This document shows positions 57,985 to 64,000 of a DNA stretch of 64,000 nucleotides, piece by piece. A program made the translations under genes and the position numbers. The notes under the pieces were generated by a model. That model did not search any database and was not told where the DNA came from. It saw only the letters and a program-made list of their open reading frames with translations. Every line of letters begins with the position of its first letter. The stretch's first letter is position 1. The DNA comes from CAYNZP01 sp964401835 (GTDB lineage Bacteria > Planctomycetota > Phycisphaerae > SM23-33), in assembly GCA_964401835.1 (NCBI GenBank), contig CAYNZP010000002.1:62001-126000 (forward strand), given 5' to 3'.

Positions 57985-59859
57985 ATGATGCGTAGCGACA
58001 AGATCAAAAAAGGTGACGAACGAGGCCCCCACCGCAGCCTCATGAAAGCGACCGGCCTGACAGATGCAGACATTCGTCGGCCGTTGATTGCGATAGCAAA
58101 CAGCTATACCGACGTCGTCCCCGGACATGTCCATCTTGACGCTGTTGGTGAATTCGTCAAAAAGCAGGTTTACGCAGCCGGCGGTACGCCGATTCTTTTT
58201 AATACTATCGCCATTTGCGACGGCATCGCTATGGGGCATTACGGGATGAAATATTCCCTGGCCTCGCGTGAACTGATCGCTGACTGTGTCGAATCGATGT
58301 GCGAAGCCCATCAGTTCGATGCACTCGTCTGCATTCCCAACTGCGACAAGATTATTCCCGGAATGCTGATGGCTGCACTGCGCCTGAATATCCCAACCAT
58401 CTTTGTCTCCGGCGGGCCGATGGAAGCTGGACGCGTCTGCGGCAAGGATGTGGACTTGATAGACCAGTTCTACGCAGTCGCACAACACAAAATCGGTAAG
58501 ATGAGTTCCAGACAGGTCAAAGAATACGAAAACAATACCTGCCCCACCTGCGGTTCGTGTAGCGGAATGTTCACTGCCAACAGCATGAACTGCCTTTGCG
58601 AGGCAATCGGTATCGCACTGCCAGGCAACGGAACATGCCTAGCCACAAGCCCGGCCCGGTTGGACATCTTCAAACTCGCTGCCCAGCGGATTGTCAAGAT
58701 GGCCAGGCAGTGGTCAGCCGGCGGCTGCAAGAAGACATTCAAACTGTTGCCGAAAAATATCATGACACGCAAGGCGTTCGCCAACGCTTTTACGCTCGAC
58801 ATGGCTATGGGCGGTTCGACAAACACCGTCCTTCACCTGCTGGCGATGGCGAATGAAGCTGGAGTTAAGTTCGGCCTGAAAGATATCGAGCGAGTCGCAA
58901 AACGCACGCCGAATATCAGCCGCATAGCTCCTTCGTCTACTCCGGAAGGAAAGATTTACCACATTCAGGACGTCCACAAGGCCGGTGGCATCCATACGAT
59001 TTTGGGCCAACTGTGGTGGGATAAGCCCGGGATCGTCAACACCGACTGCATGACAGTTACCGGTGAAACGGTCATGAAAAACCTGGAAAAATGGTCACTT
59101 CGCAGCAAGAAAATTTCCGCTGCAGCCAAGAAGATATACCGGCTCGGTTCACAAGCGACCGGCCGAAGCGTCGCGGATGTCCGTGCGATGCTCCGTGGTG
59201 AAAAACCCAAAAAACTGCCGGTCAGGAATACCGGCCGAATCAATGCACCGGATATTATCAGGCCGCTGGAAAACGCCTTCACAAAAAAAGGCGGGTTGGC
59301 AGTCCTTTACGGCAACATCGCCAGCAAGGGCGCGATCGTCAAACTCGCTGGCGTTTTGCCTGCCATGTATAAACACACCGGCCCGGCGAAGATTTTTGAG
59401 AGTCAGGAGCAGGCCTGCAGCGGGATACTCGGCGGCAAGGTCAAAGCTGGTGATGTCGTTGTCATTCGCAACGAAGGCCCAAAGGGCGGTCCGGGCATGC
59501 AGGAAATGCTCGCCCCGACCAGCTACATCAAGGGCATGGGCCTCGACGACAGGGTCGCACTGATTACCGATGGCAGATTCAGCGGCGGAACAGCCGGTGC
59601 CAGCATCGGCCATGTCTCGCCCGAGGCAGCGGCTGGCGGTGAAATTGGCCTGCTGAAAAACGGCGACATCATCGATATAGACCTGCTGGCAGGAAAACTA
59701 AACGCCAAGGTCTCCAAAGCTGAATTCTCAAGGCGACGCAAGAGCTACAAACCTCGCCCGGCGCCTATCCGTCACGGTTCTCTGGGCAGATACGCCGCAC
59801 ACGCCACCTCAGCTGACACCGGCGCCGTCCTCGACTGGCCAGGTAAACCAAGCAAATAA
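57985..59859 (+). CDS. ilvD: Dihydroxy-acid dehydratase
   Basis: The third common step of valine, leucine and isoleucine synthesis: dehydration of dihydroxyisovalerate or dihydroxymethylvalerate by an Fe-S cluster enzyme. 624 residues. Cluster and metal motifs are intact: CDGIAMGH, CIPNCDKIIPGM and CPTCGSCSGMFTANSMNCL; the C-terminal half has GPKGGPGMQEML and ALITDGRFSGGTAGASIGHVSPEA. GGAGATAAAA precedes the first of two ATGs. A terminator follows. Confidence 0.97.
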   Translation: MMRSDKIKKGDERGPHRSLMKATGLTDADIRRPLIAIANSYTDVVPGHVHLDAVGEFVKKQVYAAGGTPILFNTIAICDGIAMGHYGMKYSLASRELIADCVESMCEAHQFDALVCIPNCDKIIPGMLMAALRLNIPTIFVSGGPMEAGRVCGKDVDLIDQFYAVAQHKIGKMSSRQVKEYENNTCPTCGSCSGMFTANSMNCLCEAIGIALPGNGTCLATSPARLDIFKLAAQRIVKMARQWSAGGCKKTFKLLPKNIMTRKAFANAFTLDMAMGGSTNTVLHLLAMANEAGVKFGLKDIERVAKRTPNISRIAPSSTPEGKIYHIQDVHKAGGIHTILGQLWWDKPGIVNTDCMTVTGETVMKNLEKWSLRSKKISAAAKKIYRLGSQATGRSVADVRAMLRGEKPKKLPVRNTGRINAPDIIRPLENAFTKKGGLAVLYGNIASKGAIVKLAGVLPAMYKHTGPAKIFESQEQACSGILGGKVKAGDVVVIRNEGPKGGPGMQEMLAPTSYIKGMGLDDRVALITDGRFSGGTAGASIGHVSPEAAAGGEIGLLKNGDIIDIDLLAGKLNAKVSKAEFSRRRKSYKPRPAPIRHGSLGRYAAHATSADTGAVLDWPGKPSK

Positions 59860-59863
59860 AGTG

Positions 59864-59895
59864 AAAGAGGCAGGTTGATTAGGCCTGCCTCTTTT
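59864..59895 (+). terminator. Bidirectional terminator between ilvD and serA
   Basis: AAAGAGGCAGG (59864-59874) pairs perfectly over 11 bp with CCTGCCTCTTT (59884-59894), with T-rich DNA on the plus side. Confidence 0.85.
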
Positions 59896-59914
59896 ACTTC
59901 TTTTATACCATTCA

Positions 59915-61534
59915 CTATTCTTCGTGTTCCTCTGGCGGCAGTGGAGGCAGTTCGAGATATGTCGCCTTGTGGACGAATTCAAGTGCAACAATCTCATCCA
60001 TTACTTCCTTGCTCGGCGCCTGGTCAAGATTCATGCCCACGACAGCAAGGCCGCTGCGCATCTTACGCGAGAAAGTAAGGTCGGCGATGTTAATCTTATT
60101 CCTGCCGAGAACAGTACCATATTCACCAAGTACACCCGGAACGTCATCGTTGAGAATCAGCACGACATGACCTTCGGGCTTGAGTTCCATGTGGTAGCCG
60201 TCCAAAGCGATAACACGCGGGAAGCGGTTGCCGAAAATCGTTCCAGTGGCAGTTCGCTTTAACTCGTCTGTATGTACCGTAACTTCCATTACGTTGGCGA
60301 ACTCGCGAACCTTGGCCGATGTAATCTGCTGAACCTCAACACCACGCTGCTTGGCAAGTACCGGGGCATTGATAACGTTGACGGTCTGCTCCAAGTGCGG
60401 CTGAAGCAGGCCGACCAGCAGATATGTACTGATGGGCGAAACGTTCATGTCAGCGATCGGGCCACGATATACAATCTCGACCTTACTAATTGCACCAGTC
60501 GTCAAGTTAGCAAGTATTGCCCCTATGCGGCTGGCAAGTTCAGCGTAAGGACGCAGAGTATCCGGCAGTGCCTTGTCGAACCCTGGGGCGTTAATCGCGT
60601 TACGAACGCCACCGCCACGAAGTGCCTCAACCAACTGCTGGGCGGCATCGAGTGCCACCTGCTCCTGGGCTTCTTCAGTGCTCGCTCCCAGATGCGGGAC
60701 AGCCAGAACATCCGGGTGCTGAATCAATTCCTGTTCCGCTTCGTTGCTTGGCGGTTCGCTAAGGAACACGTCCAAAGCAGCTCCGGCGACCTTGTCTTCT
60801 TGGAGTGCTTTCAGCAATGCTTCGGGCTGGATGATTCCGCCGCGGGCCGCGTTGATAAGTCGGCAGCTGGGTTTCATGACGGCAAACTGCTCCGGGCCGA
60901 TCATGCCTGCTGTTTCAGCACTTTTGGGCGTATGGATCGTAATGTAATCTGCACGCTTGCAGAGTTCATTGATACCCTTAACCATTTCGAAGGTGCCCTC
61001 GGGACACTGACCCGCGAAGAACGGGTCATATGCGATAACCCTCATCTCCATTGCAGCAGCACGCTTGGCAACGGCCTTGCCGATTCGCCCCATGCCGATA
61101 ACACCGATTGTCTTGCCGGCAAGCTGTGTTCCCTGGAAGGCTTTGCGGTTCCATTCGCCACTTTTCAGCGAGGCGTTGGCAAGTGAAACTTTACGCGACA
61201 GAGCCAGCATCAACGTTATGGCCAGCTCAGCCGTCGAAAGCGTATTTCCGCCCGGGGTGTTCATGACGATTATGCCCTTGCCCGTAGCAACGGGCACATC
61301 GACATTATCCACGCCGACGCCAGCACGGGCGATGCATTTAAGGTTTCCGCTGTCTTCCAGAACCTCAGCTGTAACTTTGGCACCGGAGCGGATAATCATG
61401 CCGTCATACTCACCCACTATCTTGGCGAGTTCTTCGCCCGACAGGCCGGGCTTGTTGGCGATTTCAACGTCTTCCTGCTGCTCGAGCCAATCGATGCCGA
61501 CCTGGCTTAATTTATCTGCTATTAAAACTTTCAT
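59915..61534 (-). CDS. serA: D-3-phosphoglycerate dehydrogenase with ACT domain (long form)
   Basis: First step of serine synthesis, oxidation of 3-phosphoglycerate with NAD+. 539 residues from ATG 61534. Substrate and nucleotide domains show RAGVGVDNVD, GVIGMGRIGKAVAKRAAAMEM (NAD-binding loop), LINAARGGII and PHLGASTEEAQEQVA. About 315-450 is the intervening ASB domain, and 455-530 an ACT domain (HVVLILNDDVPGVLGEYGTVL) that binds serine for feedback control. The start is either 61540 or 61534; GGAGG is 9 nt from the latter, which gives the family N-terminus MKVLIADKL. It follows the aminotransferase gene by 14 nt. Confidence 0.96.
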   Translation of the reverse strand: MKVLIADKLSQVGIDWLEQQEDVEIANKPGLSGEELAKIVGEYDGMIIRSGAKVTAEVLEDSGNLKCIARAGVGVDNVDVPVATGKGIIVMNTPGGNTLSTAELAITLMLALSRKVSLANASLKSGEWNRKAFQGTQLAGKTIGVIGMGRIGKAVAKRAAAMEMRVIAYDPFFAGQCPEGTFEMVKGINELCKRADYITIHTPKSAETAGMIGPEQFAVMKPSCRLINAARGGIIQPEALLKALQEDKVAGAALDVFLSEPPSNEAEQELIQHPDVLAVPHLGASTEEAQEQVALDAAQQLVEALRGGGVRNAINAPGFDKALPDTLRPYAELASRIGAILANLTTGAISKVEIVYRGPIADMNVSPISTYLLVGLLQPHLEQTVNVINAPVLAKQRGVEVQQITSAKVREFANVMEVTVHTDELKRTATGTIFGNRFPRVIALDGYHMELKPEGHVVLILNDDVPGVLGEYGTVLGRNKINIADLTFSRKMRSGLAVVGMNLDQAPSKEVMDEIVALEFVHKATYLELPPLPPEEHEE

Positions 61535-61548
61535 TTTCATTGCCCTCC

Positions 61549-62682
61549 CTATTCCCAATCCTTGAGGATCTTAGCAGCTGCAGCTACGCCTTTGCCTATC
61601 TCGATATCAGCTCCGAGATCGCTCATTGCGTATTCGACAGCAGTTATCATTCCCAGAGTATCAAATGGATCGACGTAACCCATGTGTGAGACACGGAAGG
61701 CCTTTCCTTTCAGTTCTTCCTGACCGCCCGCAACCGAGCAGCCATACTTGGTCTGCATCAGCTTGCGGAAGTCGTCGTTTACGCCATCTGGATACATTAT
61801 GCCGGTTACCGAATCACTGGGCTGCTGTGAAAAAACCTTTAGCCCCAATGCCTCAGCTGCGGCTCGGGTGGCCTTGGCCATAATGGCTGCGCGGGCCCAG
61901 ACCTTCTCGATGCCGATTTCGTTAATCATATCGACGGCAACCTTCAATCCGCGGATAAGAGTTACCGCCGGCGTGTATGGCGTGTCGTTCTTGGCCACTG
62001 ATTTGCGATAGGCCTTGAGGTCAAGATAGAAGCCCGGAGCTTCGATCGTATCGATAACCTTCCAGGCCTTTTCGCTGACCGACAGACAAGCCAGACCCGG
62101 CGGAAGCATGAAAGCCTTCTGGCTGCCGCTGGCGGCAATGTCAATATTCCACTGGTCAGTCTTGAGCGGAAGGACACCCGCAGCGGTGATGCTGTCTGCA
62201 ATCAGGATAGCGTCGGTCTCGGCTACTACCTTACCGATTGCTTCCAGGTCGCATGCTGTTGCGGTTGACGTTTCGCTGTAAACGGTTATGACCGCGCCAT
62301 ACTCACCTGTAGCGAGTTTTTCCTTAACCAATTCCGGCTGAAGCGATGTGCCCCACTCGAGCACTACCTCATCGACGTCGCAGCCGTAAACTTTGGCAAC
62401 CTTTACCCAACGCTCGCCGAACTTACCACCGTTGGCGACAAGAACTTTTTTGTCTCGCGGAACCGCACAGGCGATGGCTGCTTCCATGCCCGCTGTGCCG
62501 CTGCCGGCGATGGTCAGTACATCGTTCTGGGTTTGGAATATCTTTTTGAGACCTTCGTTGACCTCGGCGAACATCTTCCTGAATCGCTCTGTGCGATGGT
62601 GGAAGATCGGCTTAGCCATTTCGTTGAGGACTTCCGGCGGGACATCGGTCGGGCCGGGTGTGAACAGACGCTGCTTAATCAT
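61549..62682 (-). CDS. Class V aminotransferase (serine-pyruvate / alanine-glyoxylate / phosphoserine type)
   Basis: 377 residues, PLP-dependent. TPGPTDVPPEVL at the N-terminus and IFHHRTERFRKMF match the AGXT-like family; GSGTAGMEAAIA binds PLP phosphate, DSITAAGVLP has the pyridine-N Asp, and SGSQKAFMLPPG carries the PLP Lys. ATG 62682 has AGGGGA upstream; the 13-codon extension beyond it is rejected. The tight pairing with serA suggests it supplies the transamination of serine synthesis where SerC is absent; direct serine-glyoxylate activity is the alternative. Confidence 0.92.
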   Translation of the reverse strand: MIKQRLFTPGPTDVPPEVLNEMAKPIFHHRTERFRKMFAEVNEGLKKIFQTQNDVLTIAGSGTAGMEAAIACAVPRDKKVLVANGGKFGERWVKVAKVYGCDVDEVVLEWGTSLQPELVKEKLATGEYGAVITVYSETSTATACDLEAIGKVVAETDAILIADSITAAGVLPLKTDQWNIDIAASGSQKAFMLPPGLACLSVSEKAWKVIDTIEAPGFYLDLKAYRKSVAKNDTPYTPAVTLIRGLKVAVDMINEIGIEKVWARAAIMAKATRAAAEALGLKVFSQQPSDSVTGIMYPDGVNDDFRKLMQTKYGCSVAGGQEELKGKAFRVSHMGYVDPFDTLGMITAVEYAMSDLGADIEIGKGVAAAAKILKDWE

Positions 62683-62731
62683 TTTATATCCCCTATATTC
62701 GGGGTAAAGCGACAGGTACAAGCTGACAGCG

Positions 62732-62750
62732 GGATAGCCCCTTGCTATCC
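62732..62750 (-). promoter_or_regulatory. Hairpin in the aminotransferase-serA leader
   Basis: GGATAGC (62732-62738) pairs with GCTATCC (62744-62750) over 7 bp around a 5-nt loop. It lies in a predicted leader of about 135 nt; its role is unknown. Confidence 0.3.
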
Positions 62751-62823
62751 GTGGCTCCTGACGCGCTTATCACTTTTCAACAGCGATGGCCGGTTTGGCC
62801 CGGCCGGGACGCTGGAACGAGAC

Positions 62824-62852
62824 AATCTACTTGTATAGCCCGATTTAGTCAA
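62824..62852 (-). promoter_or_regulatory. Promoter of aminotransferase-serA
   Basis: On the minus strand TTGACT (62852-62847), a 17-bp spacer and TAGATT (62829-62824). Confidence 0.5.
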
Positions 62853-62924
62853 TACCCTTATTCCTTGAATCTCAGTTTGCCGAAGGGTGCCTCTTTGCCG
62901 AAAGCTGCCCTATTTGCTAAAAGT

Positions 62925-63320
62925 GCCGAAAGCTGCCCGAAACTGCCCAATTCTACCCAAAACTGCCCAATACTGCCCGATTCTACCCAGTTCTGCCCAA
63001 ATGTGCCCAATTCTGCCCAAAACTGACAAGTTCTAAAAAAGGCAAGTATTGATAATTAAGGGACTTAAGAATTTCGGGGCCTGGAAACGGCGTTTTTTGA
63101 GTCAAAGGCCGCAAGATAGGCAAGATAGCGAATCAGTAAATCGGTGCATCAGTGGATTATTTGGTTGTCAAAAAAAGCTGTCAGCACTTAGCTATCAGCG
63201 TTCAGCGGCGCATAAACGCGCTCCATATTACGTGCCTTGACCACGAATTCTCACACAAAGCGGTAACAAAATCCACGGATTACACGGATAAGTCCCGGCC
63301 GAGCCAGGAAAAGAATTTTT
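62925..63320 (-). repeat. Long degenerate repeat element, copy 2 (inverted relative to 41613-42066)
   Basis: Reverse-complement match to the element before dapF; see that entry for landmarks. The outer end also contains GTAGGGT and GCATGC blocks that occur in direct orientation at 41586-41603, so the intergenic DNA is a mosaic. With the array it fills the ~740-nt gap 62722-63465, in which no gene is seen. Confidence 0.75.
62932..63021 (-). repeat. 10-bp tandem array, copy 2
   Basis: The same 10-bp units as at 41970-42059, read on the minus strand. Units four to six occur in a different order, so the arrays have been rearranged since they were copied. More divergent GGCAAA-type units continue to about 62880. 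Confidence 0.8.
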
Positions 63321-63465
63321 GGGGATTTTGGGGGAAGTGTAGGGTGGGCTTGCTTGCATGCGGAAAAGAGAATCGCAATAATCTAATAATTTCTTAATAT
63401 AAGCAAGAGGTTGAAGGTGTTTTTGAGGCTTCATGTCTTGAACAAAAGAAATAGGGGAATTTTAT

Positions 63466-64000
63466 ATGATGCCTAATGACAAATCGGGCTGCTATAGCGA
63501 AAGTGAACTTGAAGCACGTTCAAGAATGAGGCAGCTTTATAACAAGCTGGAAACCCTTCTAAAGAGACACCAACCCAAAATCTATGCGTCCTTCAGCGCA
63601 GAATTTTTGCGAAAAGGGAAAGAAGACTTTCAATATTTTAAATATGCACCACCTCACTTAATACTTCACTCTATCGAAGCAAACTGTGCATTTGCACGAG
63701 GACAGAATGCAGATCCAGTGGACTGGAATCGTTTTGCCCGAATAATAAACACTTATCACGATCACGAAGATCAGTTCCAAACCGCCCTTATACCAGACAA
63801 TTTGCAAATGTTCTTTCTTTGGATGTTTCGTCAGCAAATAGAAATTCAGTACGAGCCGTTTAAGAACGATATTGCCAGAGGATGGGCATTATTTGTGAAA
63901 AACAAACCTCTATCACAACTGGAGAAATCTTTCTTTAAAAAGTATCATCTTTCTTTTGAAGAATGGTTCAAGTGCTGTTTTGCGGCCCATGTTGCTGCTG
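63466..64000 (+). CDS. Unrecognised protein, 3' end outside the window
   Basis: ATG 63466 (AGGGGA upstream, with a second ATG directly after it) opens a frame that stays open for 178 codons to the end of the window. The visible part is a charged, mostly helical cytoplasmic protein without signal or membrane span; it has several His/Asp/Glu clusters (TYHDHEDQFQ) and starts MMPNDKSGCYSESELEAR. No family is recognised. Its low GC and the repeat-rich DNA before it could mean accessory origin. Confidence 0.75.
   Translation, partial: MMPNDKSGCYSESELEARSRMRQLYNKLETLLKRHQPKIYASFSAEFLRKGKEDFQYFKYAPPHLILHSIEANCAFARGQNADPVDWNRFARIINTYHDHEDQFQTALIPDNLQMFFLWMFRQQIEIQYEPFKNDIARGWALFVKNKPLSQLEKSFFKKYHLSFEEWFKCCFAAHVAA

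Overview
The window looks like chromosomal DNA of a Gram-negative-type, probably anaerobic bacterium, most likely a planctomycete of the Phycisphaerae/Sedimentisphaerales kind. This is inferred from features seen here: a PEP-CTERM secreted protein, HEAT-repeat lipoproteins, a very large M56 (BlaR1-like) protein carrying extra sensory and export modules, a stand-alone corrinoid protein, an aldo/keto reductase with ferredoxin-type cysteines, and several genes whose -10 box lies so close to the start codon that the mRNA should be leaderless. No sequence search was possible, so the phylum is a judgement. There is one tRNA gene, and no rRNA, CRISPR array, insertion sequence or phage module was seen.

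Layout. 1-1.1 kb: AT-rich DNA ending in a decayed lysine-rich histone-H1-like gene. 1.1-7.6 kb: orphan parA and a VanZ-like gene, facing trpE, a ROK sugar kinase and a HEAT-repeat lipoprotein. 7.8-12.4 kb: purM, a 52-residue membrane protein missed by length cut-offs, an amino-acid permease fused to two universal-stress domains, and ribokinase. 12.4-19.8 kb: yjbQ, a solitary secretin lipoprotein, groEL-groES preceded by a receiver-like protein, an aldo/keto reductase, a PPC-domain protein and a duplicated LPP20-like secreted protein. 20.1-29.6 kb: rplM-rpsI, argC-argJ, ndk-ligA, a CheY-like regulator, rpsO and pnp. 29.7-36.4 kb: a histidine kinase/NtrC-type pair, mutL, a lipoprotein hydrolase and guaA.

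36.4-42.1 kb is an accessory block of secreted or membrane proteins in mixed orientation (PEP-CTERM protein, HEAT-like secreted protein, small lipoprotein, membrane metallopeptidase). Its gene junctions carry related short intergenic repeats. 42.1-45.3 kb is a dapF / unknown / methyltransferase operon. 45.4-53.9 kb holds the most striking locus: a BlaI-type repressor with two matching 12-bp palindromes at its promoter, a 2607-residue BlaR1-type protease fused to polysaccharide-export/SLBB, HEAT, carboxypeptidase-regulatory-like and duplicated C-terminal domains, and a 31-residue membrane protein. 53.9-62.7 kb: tRNA-Val, an rluD-family gene, a corrinoid protein, a TPR membrane protein, a lipoprotein, a small alpha/beta-barrel-like protein, ilvD, serA and a class V aminotransferase. 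The last two probably make serine together. The right end is repeat-rich intergenic DNA and the start of an unrecognised gene.

A degenerate ~400-450 bp element, including a 10-bp-period tandem array, occurs in inverted orientation at 41.6-42.1 and 62.9-63.3 kb. The two copies bracket the dapF-to-aminotransferase segment, and each points toward the biosynthetic gene next to it.
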